The translations under genes were made by a program, and so were the position numbers. The notes under the pieces were generated by a model that did no database searches, was not told the origin of the DNA, and saw only the letters and a program-made list of their open reading frames with translations. A DNA stretch of 7,355 bases from CAZBWE01 sp964495465 (GTDB lineage Bacteria; Planctomycetota; Phycisphaerae; Sedimentisphaerales; Anaerobacaceae): assembly GCA_964495465.1 (NCBI GenBank), contig CAZBWE010000102.1:1-7355 (forward strand). The letters run 5' to 3'. This document shows, in pieces, positions 1-5,818 of this stretch (position 1 is the first letter of the stretch; the number at the start of each line of letters is the position of its first letter).

Positions 1-84
1 GCAGATATGTAAGTATTTGTTGCTAAAGAGATTGTGGCCGTTTTTAATGTAAAAAAATGCGCTATTTTTGTTGCAAGCCGCCAT
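1..84 (-). CDS. Possible start of an unrecognised gene downstream of cas9, cut by the window edge
   Basis: An ATG at 84-82 opens a minus-strand frame of 28 codons that stays open to the window edge. The peptide starts MAACNKNSAFFYIKNG and ends at the edge with HIC. A weak GGGA Shine-Dalgarno-like stretch lies five bases before the ATG, in the sequence GTGGGAATTTTATG. It would follow cas9 in the same direction after a 57-bp gap, where cas1 often sits in type II-C loci. The visible residues do not look like a Cas1 N-terminus to me, so I assign no function. A 28-codon open frame in DNA this AT-rich can arise by chance, so it may not be a gene. Confidence 0.22.
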   Translation of the reverse strand, partial: MAACNKNSAFFYIKNGHNLFSNKYLHIC

Positions 85-141
85 AAAATTCCCACTTTTT
101 TATCAAATTAACGTATAATGTTGTAAGACTGGAACACTTCC

Positions 142-3100
142 TTATACTCCGCTCTTAAATCTATTGCCGAGCCTTTTTTCCTGCTTTACCTCCTTATAGT
201 TCCCCAGCATGTCAACAGAGTATTTCTTCAATTCCATATTTTTATAACCTATTTCTTTAGTTTTTTCTTCTTTTATGTTGTCTATGAACGAACCATCAGT
301 TTTCTTGACACTTATTTTACTTCTGGTAGCGCGTATATAATCGACATAATACATCTGACCGTTAATGCTTATCAAGTCATCTTTGAATAGCGAAAATTTA
401 AATTTAAGTTTGCTCTCTTTTACGCTTGGCCACTGGTCATAAGGAGCATCGTTTTTATGCAGATATTTATCCGGCAAAGGCTTATTGCTGAAAATATCAA
501 CCGAGTATATCGGCACAACATAATTCTTCCCCACATTATCCACGAACACATCCGCCCGAACCATATCCCCCATTTCCGCATACCCGCCACGAATTTTGAT
601 TGTTCTGTTTTTGCTTATTTTTTCTTTGCTGATTATAGTCTCTTCGTGTCCTGCCGCAGTTACCGTGTGCCTTGGCATTCTCGAAACAAACACTTTATCA
701 ACAGCGGCCTGGACATCTTCCCTGATATTTCCCCAGGGCTTAAATTTGTCCCGCCCAAAATGTTTATACCAGTTCTTGCCTTTTCTCTCTATTTCTTTGG
801 CAAGATTTGATACTAAATAAACATGTCCATAAGTCGAACAGGCTACTACCAATGCGTCTATCGCGTGGTGTAAATCATTTTCTTCTCTATTTTTATTCAG
901 CCCCCACATGTGCCGCAGAAATGCCGTTACCCCGCCGCTTCGTAACTGTATCCTGTTAACTTCTTTGATTTCGTCTCGTTTGGATTTTGAAAAATCAAAA
1001 TACTTTCGAAGATAATCGGCTATATGCCTTGCCGCATAACGGGTATCATTAAGGTTTCTGCTCAAAAACTTTTCTTTGTCTTTATCCGTCCAGCTTTTTC
1101 TTAGCAGATTTTTTCTTTTAGGATACGGCATCTCATACATCTTTTTTACAGTATTTTCAAACTCCGCCCACCGCTGACTATTCTTGCCGTAAGTTTCCTC
1201 AAACCACTCAAAAGGTATCCTGTTCGTTTTATTTTGATTGGCCTCCGGGCTGCACAACACCTTATTATTCAAACTGTCATTGAATGACCGGCTCATCGGT
1301 ATTATGTGGTCAATCTCGCAATCTTTTATATAAACTTCATTACTTGCTGCGGTGGGATAAAAGGTGATTGTTTTGCCGGTATATGGACATTTATTTAGTT
1401 GCTGCTCCGCAAGTCTGAACATCAAAAGGTTCTGGCCTTCTTCGGGGTCTAAATTGAATTCTCTGCATCTTTCTTCTGCCGCTTCTTTGTCATCTTTGTA
1501 TCTTTTCTGTCCCTGTGCAATTTGATTTTTCCGTTTTTCGCTGTTTGCCAACTCTGTAGCCACCTCTATATGTATCTGGTTAATCAGGTATTGCTTTTGA
1601 TATTTTCGTACCAGCGCATTTACCAGTTTTCTTGCCTGTGATATTACTCTTGCTACTACCGGATTATTTTCAAAAAACCCGCTGTACGGCTTAAGTATCG
1701 CCCGCTTTTCATATTCACTTTTTGGGAAGTTGGCCTTTTCCTTCGCCTCTTGGAACAAATCTCCTTTTTCCATGTTCTCTAATAGTTTTTCAAGTGCTTC
1801 TCTTGAATAACTGGCAACCTGTTTCATATTGATTTTCAGTACGGCATCAATAATTTCCTTATCGATAATATTATGCTGATGCAGATATTCGGTTCTTGTC
1901 TCATCGCTTTTACAATAAGTCAAGGATTCTGCTATTGTGTCAAGTTTTGTAATATTGCTGCTGATATGCTCCCATTTTTCTTTGCCGCATTTATCTTCAA
2001 TGGCTTTTTTGATTTTATGATACCCTTTAAGCTCAATAAAGGTATCGTTTTCAAACTGCTTTACGTATTTTGCCTCGCTGCCGAATTCCACTGCCGACTT
2101 TGTGTATCCCGACAAATCCTTAAATCTGAAATCGCTTGAAAGTTTCAATTGTTTTCTTATATCTGAATAATACACGTAAATCTTTTTTGAATTCGGCATG
2201 AGTGTTTTTCTGTTGAATATATTTTTTATTTCCGCGTCAAGTACCTTTACCTCGCCTGTATAGATGTCAACGATGGAAACTTTATGCTTTTCCTCAAAGT
2301 CTGGCCGACCGTCTTTTATATTACATACGAGTTTTTTATTATATTCGGGAGTTTTCTCGCTGTATGAGCAAAGATTAAATCTTATATGTAGATTATCTTG
2401 CAGCTCTAACTCAGTTCGTATCTGAGCAAAAGTTACTTTGCTGTTTTTATATGCAAGGGCTTCGATTTTCTTTCTTTGTTTATCATCATCGAGCAGCAAA
2501 TGTCTGTCTTTATCTTGTGTGTCAACAAGTTCTAATGTATTAAGCCTGTTAAATAAAATGAACCTTTCAGCGGTATAGCTTTCTTTTGGTGCGCACAAAT
2601 CGCCGGTGAATTCGCAATGACTCATCATTTTTCTCAGTTTGTTTTCATCAATTCCTTCTTCATACATTAATATTTCATCTATATATCTCTTTTTAAGTTC
2701 TTCTTTCGTTTTGTTGTTGCCGAGCTTTTGCTGTTTCTCAAATATTTTCTCGATTTCTTCTTTCAACAAGCTTCGGTGAATTGAATTTCCGTATTTATCT
2801 TGTGCGTTTCTTTTTCTTTTGTTTTCTTTGTTTGTCTGCTTGAATTCCTCACAGAACATCTGACCAACAGTTTCCCAGCCCCCGTCTTCGAGTTTTTTTC
2901 TGATTCTTACGAGTCCTTTTTTTACTTCGCCTGTTTCAGATTTTTTGTCTTCTTCCTGAATTTCTTCCGACTTTGTATGAAAATAAAAACCCCGATGTTT
3001 TGCTATATGATATAAAACCCTGAATAGTTCAGCATCCGAAAGTTCTTCTTCAAGGGCTTTTTTTCTTATAAACCAGATGTCCCAATCACACTCCTTGTCT

Positions 3101-3450
3101 CCTTTTTTGGGCTTTAGAATTTCATCTCTATAGAAGTTGTTATCAATTAGATTGAATTCTTTTGCGAGTTTAATGAGCAGTTTTAATCTTTGTGCCTTTC
3201 GTCTCGTAGTTCTCCTGCTTCTCCTTGCCGTTCCTCGTTGAAGGGCCAAACTTTTTTTTTGTCTGTCCTGTGGTATTTGAAAAGCCCTTACGCCCGTATC
3301 TATTATTGTACCATCTGTGATTCTATGTTTTTTATCAATTGTCCCGTCATCCTTTTCGTCACAGTATTCTTCTTCCGTGATTTTAACCAAACCCCAGCCG
3401 ATTGACCCTACCCCTATATCCAGGCCTAAAACTACCTTTTCTTTATTCAT
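142..3450 (-). CDS. cas9: CRISPR-associated endonuclease Cas9, compact type II-C-like
   Basis: This is the RNA-guided DNA endonuclease of a type II CRISPR system; with a crRNA:tracrRNA duplex it cuts both strands of target DNA. From the ATG at 3450 the protein is about 1102 aa, the size of II-C enzymes such as those of Neisseria and Geobacillus. Residue numbers below are from this start. RuvC-I is LGLDIGVGSIGW with catalytic D11. The arginine-rich bridge helix spans about 73-92 (RGTARRSRRTTRRK and onward). RuvC-II is IHIEVATELA with E629. The HNH domain has CEIDHIIP with D714 and H715, and N738 in EANQNK. RuvC-III is DLHHAIDALV with H862 and D865. The tail is the PAM-interacting region and includes KYSVDMLGNYKEV near the end, as in II-C proteins. 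All nuclease residues are present, so it should be active; the PAM cannot be read from sequence. The frame also contains an ATG at 3462 and a TTG at 3465. I prefer 3450 because GGGCGAG precedes it and RuvC-I then falls at the usual distance, but the Shine-Dalgarno match is weak. The gene is visibly more AT-rich than hflX. No cas1 or cas2 is seen. Confidence 0.96.
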   Translation of the reverse strand: MNKEKVVLGLDIGVGSIGWGLVKITEEEYCDEKDDGTIDKKHRITDGTIIDTGVRAFQIPQDRQKKSLALQRGTARRSRRTTRRKAQRLKLLIKLAKEFNLIDNNFYRDEILKPKKGDKECDWDIWFIRKKALEEELSDAELFRVLYHIAKHRGFYFHTKSEEIQEEDKKSETGEVKKGLVRIRKKLEDGGWETVGQMFCEEFKQTNKENKRKRNAQDKYGNSIHRSLLKEEIEKIFEKQQKLGNNKTKEELKKRYIDEILMYEEGIDENKLRKMMSHCEFTGDLCAPKESYTAERFILFNRLNTLELVDTQDKDRHLLLDDDKQRKKIEALAYKNSKVTFAQIRTELELQDNLHIRFNLCSYSEKTPEYNKKLVCNIKDGRPDFEEKHKVSIVDIYTGEVKVLDAEIKNIFNRKTLMPNSKKIYVYYSDIRKQLKLSSDFRFKDLSGYTKSAVEFGSEAKYVKQFENDTFIELKGYHKIKKAIEDKCGKEKWEHISSNITKLDTIAESLTYCKSDETRTEYLHQHNIIDKEIIDAVLKINMKQVASYSREALEKLLENMEKGDLFQEAKEKANFPKSEYEKRAILKPYSGFFENNPVVARVISQARKLVNALVRKYQKQYLINQIHIEVATELANSEKRKNQIAQGQKRYKDDKEAAEERCREFNLDPEEGQNLLMFRLAEQQLNKCPYTGKTITFYPTAASNEVYIKDCEIDHIIPMSRSFNDSLNNKVLCSPEANQNKTNRIPFEWFEETYGKNSQRWAEFENTVKKMYEMPYPKRKNLLRKSWTDKDKEKFLSRNLNDTRYAARHIADYLRKYFDFSKSKRDEIKEVNRIQLRSGGVTAFLRHMWGLNKNREENDLHHAIDALVVACSTYGHVYLVSNLAKEIERKGKNWYKHFGRDKFKPWGNIREDVQAAVDKVFVSRMPRHTVTAAGHEETIISKEKISKNRTIKIRGGYAEMGDMVRADVFVDNVGKNYVVPIYSVDIFSNKPLPDKYLHKNDAPYDQWPSVKESKLKFKFSLFKDDLISINGQMYYVDYIRATRSKISVKKTDGSFIDNIKEEKTKEIGYKNMELKKYSVDMLGNYKEVKQEKRLGNRFKSGV

Positions 3451-3493
3451 TATCTCGCCCATCAAAAAAACCGCTAAATTATGAAAATTTTTC

Positions 3494-3522
3494 TTGACAT
3501 TATATGCGTATTATAATAAAAA
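3494..3522 (+). promoter_or_regulatory. Candidate tracrRNA promoter
   Basis: A perfect TTGACA lies at 3494-3499 and a perfect TATAAT at 3512-3517, but they are only 12 bp apart, too short for a standard sigma-70 pair. Two readings are possible. TTGACA could work with the poor box TAAAAA at 3517-3522 (17-bp spacer). Alternatively TATAAT could work with the T-rich hexamer TTTTTC at 3488-3493 (18-bp spacer). The second reading would start RNA near 3524, right at the anti-repeat. The TTGACA overlaps the minus-strand TATAAT proposed for cas9. Confidence 0.4.
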
Positions 3523-3528
3523 TGAGAA
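3499..3528 (-). promoter_or_regulatory. Candidate cas9 promoter
   Basis: On the minus strand a perfect TATAAT lies at 3504-3499, with a weak -35 candidate TTCTCA at 3528-3523 and an 18-bp spacer. Transcription would begin near 3492, giving a leader of about 40 nt before the cas9 ATG. A second perfect minus-strand TATAAT lies at 3515-3510, with TTGCTC at 3537-3532 as its possible -35 (16-bp spacer). Both overlap the tracrRNA promoter and anti-repeat on the opposite strand, so the two transcripts probably affect each other. The TATAAT boxes are seen directly; that they are used is inference. Confidence 0.4.
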
Positions 3529-3545
3529 TGAGAGCAAGTTATAAT
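3510..3545 (-). repeat. CRISPR-repeat-like 36-bp element overlapping the tracrRNA anti-repeat
   Basis: Read on the minus strand, this 36-bp stretch starts ATTATAACTTGCTCTCATTC and ends TTATTATAAT. Its ends are inverted copies of each other (ATTATAA against TTATAAT). The Neisseria II-C repeat, as I remember it, is also 36 bp, starts GTTGTAGC, ends GCTACAAT and has a pyrimidine-rich centre with CTCATT. The element therefore gives a prediction of the array repeat, at least for its first half, and may be a degenerate solitary repeat. It is a single copy with no spacer beside it, so it is not an array. Confidence 0.4.
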
Positions 3546-3640
3546 AATCTTCCTCGTGAAGATGCGGAGCTCTGCATTTTTAGGCATCTCCTCAATATTA
3601 TAACTATTAAGGAGCAAGTTGAATGCTTGCTCCTTTTTTC
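3521..3640 (+). ncRNA. Candidate tracrRNA, divergent from cas9
   Basis: This would be the trans-activating RNA that pairs with the crRNA repeat and holds Cas9 in its guide complex. The 5' part, AATGAGAATGAGAGCAAGTT at 3521-3540 and ATAATAAT after it, has the look of a II-C anti-repeat; the Neisseria tracrRNA has AAATGAGAA followed by GCTACAATAAGG at the same place. Next comes a nexus-like hairpin, ATCTTC (3547-3552) with GAAGAT (3558-3563) and loop CTCGT. A small stem TGCGG/CTGCA (3563-3576) follows, or alternatively GATGC with GCATC (3561-3588). A strong terminator ends the RNA at about 3639. Length is about 117-120 nt. It sits upstream of cas9 on the opposite strand. No array is in the window, so the true repeat cannot be compared; the call rests on position, architecture and resemblance recalled from memory. 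Confidence 0.72.
3609..3639 (+). terminator. Intrinsic terminator of the tracrRNA
   Basis: A perfect 10-bp stem, AAGGAGCAAG (3609-3618) with CTTGCTCCTT (3626-3635), encloses a 7-nt loop and runs into six Ts (3634-3639). The T-run is on the plus strand only, which fixes the direction of the RNA. On the minus strand the hairpin is followed by AATAG, so it should be a poor terminator for transcripts coming from hflX toward cas9. Confidence 0.88.
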
Positions 3641-3719
3641 ATTGCAAAAATAGGGTCTGTTTATTTAATTGTTTTGCTAATCCCTCTTATGTTCTGTAAA
3701 CCCGCACTATCGCTATCAA

Positions 3720-3826
3720 AAATCTGCGGTTACTATGTATTTTGTGTCAATTCTTGTAAATCCGTGTCTAAAAAAATCCGCGTTAATCTGTGGTTAAAAT
3801 TCGTGTATTAGCGTCTTCGTGGCTAA
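3720..3826. repeat. Degenerate tandem repeat of about 12-15 bp units, intergenic
   Basis: At least six imperfect copies of an A/T-framed unit can be read on the plus strand: AATCTGCGGTTA (3721), AAATCCGTGTCTAA (3758), AAATCCGCGTTAA (3774), ATCTGTGGTTAAA (3786), ATTCGTGTATTAG (3799) and CTTCGTGGCTAAT (3815). TTTGTGTCAATT (3741) is a weaker copy. On the other strand the core is ACRCRGATT. The array runs up to the hflX stop codon. From memory, repeats of this type (CCACAGATTAACGCGGAT and variants) are dispersed between genes in many environmental bacteria; their function is not known to me. The rest of the cas9-hflX gap, 3641-3719, holds no gene I can support, only a possible bulged stem AACCCGCA/TGCGGTT (3699-3731). 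Confidence 0.65.
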
Positions 3827-5143
3827 TCAGCCTTCTATGATTTCTATGGCTTCCGGATGCAATTGTTTTAGTGCTGTTAATTGATTCCGGCCGAGCCGGG
3901 CTTCAATCAAAACGGAGCTGTCTAAGTATTGCTCATTTATAACCTGTGCGTGCGCACGCAAAAAATTATAAACCTTGCCGTTCGCCTGGCTGCTCATAAC
4001 ACGAAGCAGGATTTCGCCGCCTTTATACTTTTTGGTTACCGCCTGACTCAACTCTTCGAGTCCGAAGCCGGTCTTTGCTGATATTGTCACGGCTTCGCGA
4101 TAAAGCGTTTGCAGCATCTCAAGGTCGCCGATTCTTTTGACAATATCGGCCTTGTTAAGCACCTCCAAAACCGGCATATCACCACAGCCGATTTCTTTCA
4201 AAACACTTTTTACAGATTCAATTTGATTTAGTGTATCGGGATTGGCAACATCGATAATATGCAGGAGCAAATCCGCATTAATTGCCTCTTCCAGTGTCGC
4301 CTTGAACGATGCAACTAATTGATGAGGCAGATTTTTCACAAAGCCGACAGTGTCACTGATAAGCACCTCGACTCCTCTTGCCGGCGACCATTTCCTCGTC
4401 CTCGTATCCAGCGTCGCAAACAGCCGGTCCTCAACAAAAGCGCCGGCATCGGTGAGTGCGTTCAGCAGTGTGCTTTTGCCGGCGTTGGTATAGCCGACAA
4501 GGCAGATTTTGAACAGCCCTTCTCTCGCCTTGATTTCACGAACTCTGCGCTCATCGATTTTTGCAAGCTCGCGCTTCAGGTCGATGATTCGCTTGCTGAC
4601 CAATCGCCGGTCGATTTCCAATTGCTGCTCACCGGGGCCTCTGGTGCCTATAGCGCCGACAGTGCCGGCTGCCGTTGCTCCGCCTGCACCGGCTACGGCG
4701 TCTAAGTGCGACCACATCCGGGTCAACCGAGGGTATGTATATTCGAGCTGGGCTAATTCGACCTGCAGCTTGGCCTGTTTTGTTTTTGCCCTTGTGGCGA
4801 ATATGTCCAGAATCAGCTCGCTGCGGTCGAGAACTTTCACTTTTATAATTTCTTCAAGCTCTCGAATCTGCGCAGGCGAAAGGTCGTTATCGAATATCAC
4901 GACATCTGCTTTGAATCGTTTGACCCTGTCGGCAAGCTGTTCGACCTTGCCCTTGCCTATGTATGTTCCGGGTCTTATCTTGTGGATCTTTTGCTGGAAC
5001 TTATCTACTACGATTGCCCCTGCACTCTCGGCCAACGCCATAAGCTCTGCCAAATCGTCGCTCGTATTTGATAGGTGCTGAATGGCGGCCACCAAAATGG
5101 CCCGCTCTCTTCTGACTCTCAGCGTCTGACGCAATTTCTCCAA
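3827..5143 (-). CDS. hflX: GTPase HflX, ribosome-splitting factor
   Basis: HflX is a cytoplasmic TRAFAC-class GTPase that binds the 50S subunit and rescues or splits stalled and stress-arrested 70S ribosomes. The protein is 438 aa, a normal length. It opens with ERAILVAAIQ, as HflX N-terminal domains do, and has the GKGKVEQL motif near 63-70. The glycine-rich linker motif GTRGPGEQQLEIDRR spans 166-180. The G domain is complete: G1 GYTNAGKST (217-225), G2 FATLDTRTR (242-250), G3 DTVGF (264-268), G4 NKAD (330-333) and G5 SAK (355-357). A C-terminal domain follows. The start is a TTG at 5143, preceded by GAGGG with 8 bases between; no ATG fits, since the first methionine codon inside the frame is at about residue 35, within the conserved N-terminal domain. 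It is divergent from rpsU and not near hfq or hflKC. No clear terminator follows it, so its transcript may run on toward cas9. Confidence 0.96.
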   Translation of the reverse strand: MEKLRQTLRVRRERAILVAAIQHLSNTSDDLAELMALAESAGAIVVDKFQQKIHKIRPGTYIGKGKVEQLADRVKRFKADVVIFDNDLSPAQIRELEEIIKVKVLDRSELILDIFATRAKTKQAKLQVELAQLEYTYPRLTRMWSHLDAVAGAGGATAAGTVGAIGTRGPGEQQLEIDRRLVSKRIIDLKRELAKIDERRVREIKAREGLFKICLVGYTNAGKSTLLNALTDAGAFVEDRLFATLDTRTRKWSPARGVEVLISDTVGFVKNLPHQLVASFKATLEEAINADLLLHIIDVANPDTLNQIESVKSVLKEIGCGDMPVLEVLNKADIVKRIGDLEMLQTLYREAVTISAKTGFGLEELSQAVTKKYKGGEILLRVMSSQANGKVYNFLRAHAQVINEQYLDSSVLIEARLGRNQLTALKQLHPEAIEIIEG

Positions 5144-5252
5144 CTAAAATTCCCTCTAAGCTCTTCGTGCCCCTGCCCTTGCGAGGACAGAGCAAATTTA
5201 TCGCTACTCATATAACCATATCCGTATCTATATTATGCCCTTCTACCCTTAT

Positions 5253-5282
5253 ATTTTATCATATTTTGCCGATATTGTTCAA
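5253..5282 (-). promoter_or_regulatory. Candidate hflX promoter
   Basis: On the minus strand TTGAAC (5282-5277) and TAAAAT (5258-5253) are separated by 18 bp, which fits a sigma-70 promoter. RNA would start near 5246, leaving a leader of about 100 nt before the TTG start. The surrounding DNA is AT-rich, so chance matches are likely and the call is tentative. Confidence 0.3.
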
Positions 5283-5313
5283 AAAGACCCAAATATACGT
5301 TAAATTTGCGGTT

Positions 5314-5350
5314 TTTTCAGGCCGTCCTGCCCATTTTATCGGCCTGAAAA
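5314..5350. repeat. 11-bp perfect inverted repeat between hflX and rpsU
   Basis: TTTTCAGGCCG (5314-5324) and CGGCCTGAAAA (5340-5350) are exact inverted copies around a 15-nt loop. The T-run comes before the hairpin and an A-run after it on either strand, so it is not arranged like an intrinsic terminator. It lies upstream of both candidate promoters, so it may be a protein-binding site, or an RNA hairpin if a longer transcript covers it. Confidence 0.6.
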
Positions 5351-5414
5351 CTAATTCTTGCACTCGAAAAATCCTTTGGAAAAACAAAAAAATGCCGTTT
5401 TATACTTTTTTGAC

Positions 5415-5443
5415 TTGAACAGATGCAAAATCTGCTTTATAGT
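5415..5443 (+). promoter_or_regulatory. Candidate rpsU promoter
   Basis: TTGAAC (5415-5420) and TATAGT (5438-5443) are 17 bp apart, a good sigma-70 arrangement, with A- and T-rich DNA just upstream. RNA would start near 5450, giving a leader of about 94 nt. A short hairpin sequence CAGAT/ATCTG (5420-5434) lies within the spacer, and a 12-bp palindrome AATCTATAGATT (5448-5459) covers the predicted start point. Another perfect TATAAT lies at 5476-5481, but its nearest -35-like box, TTGACG at 5461, is only 9 bp away. Confidence 0.45.
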
Positions 5444-5543
5444 AAGGAATCTATAGATTTTTGACGAATTAAATATATAATGTTGTTTTGAGATAGCTGG
5501 TATTACTTGCTTTAGTTGAAGGATAGGAAGGGTCTTTCTTTAT

Positions 5544-5717
5544 ATGTTAAGAGTAAAGTCACGAACAGGCGAATCCGTTCAGCAGATGATCAGAAGATTC
5601 AAAAAATTGTGTGAAAAAGAAGGCTTAATCCGTGATATGAAACGGGTTGCCTATTATGAGAAACCGTCAGAAAAGAATCGTCGGCGTTCACGCAAAGCCC
5701 GCCGTGTCATAATTTAA
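5544..5717 (+). CDS. rpsU: 30S ribosomal protein bS21
   Basis: bS21 is a small basic protein of the 30S subunit that binds near the 3' end of 16S rRNA, close to the anti-Shine-Dalgarno sequence, and helps translation initiation. The ATG at 5544 gives 57 aa, a typical length for the short form. The sequence shows the family pattern throughout: GESVQQMIRRFKK (9-21), CEKEGLIRDMKR (23-34), AYYEKPSEK (36-44), then an arginine-rich tail RRRSRKARR ending VII. A purine-rich GGAAGGG (5526-5532) lies 11 bases before the ATG, slightly far but usable. The gene is single, divergent from hflX, and converges on the unknown protein to its right. Confidence 0.95.
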   Translation: MLRVKSRTGESVQQMIRRFKKLCEKEGLIRDMKRVAYYEKPSEKNRRRSRKARRVII

Positions 5718-5781
5718 TAATCTAATCCCCCTTAAATTCTGATTTCATTATTTTTTTACTCCCCCGGCAAACACTAAAAGT

Positions 5782-5810
5782 CCAGGTTATCTTATTTATT
5801 TCTATCCTGG
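5782..5810. terminator. Weak hairpin between the convergent genes rpsU and the unknown protein
   Basis: CCAGG (5782-5786) pairs with CCTGG (5806-5810), and TA with TA inside after one mismatch, around an AT-rich loop. It lies in the 101-bp gap between two convergent genes, where a shared terminator is expected. The stem is short and the T-run after it is poor on both strands, so the role is uncertain. I see no better terminator in 5718-5818. Confidence 0.25.
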
Positions 5811-5818
5811 CTATACTA

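Noticed and set aside
111..126. A TATAATGTTGT box before the 3' end of cas9, shared with the region upstream of rpsU (5476-5486)
   Set aside because: No -35 box lies at a suitable distance and the 11-bp match is short for AT-rich DNA; probably chance.
457..820. Plus-strand open frames opposite cas9, also at 1873-2139, 2800-3015 and 3190-3405
   Set aside because: They lie antisense to conserved Cas9 domains, have no ribosome binding sites worth noting and no family features; they are shadows of cas9.
3623..3811. A 62-codon plus-strand frame, MLAPFFIAKIG and onward
   Set aside because: It begins inside the tracrRNA terminator and runs through the degenerate tandem repeat; the peptide is a translated repeat with no ribosome binding site.
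4319..5081. Two long plus-strand frames opposite hflX (128 and 190 codons) and a minus-strand frame at 5001-5195
   Set aside because: All overlap the conserved HflX coding sequence in other frames; the HflX motifs settle which frame is real.
5314..5350. The 11-bp inverted repeat as an intrinsic terminator
   Set aside because: The T-run precedes and the A-run follows the stem on both strands, the reverse of what a terminator needs.
5167..5418. An 83-codon plus-strand frame between hflX and rpsU
   Set aside because: It crosses the inverted repeat and the candidate hflX promoter, has low-complexity residues and shows no recognisable motif.
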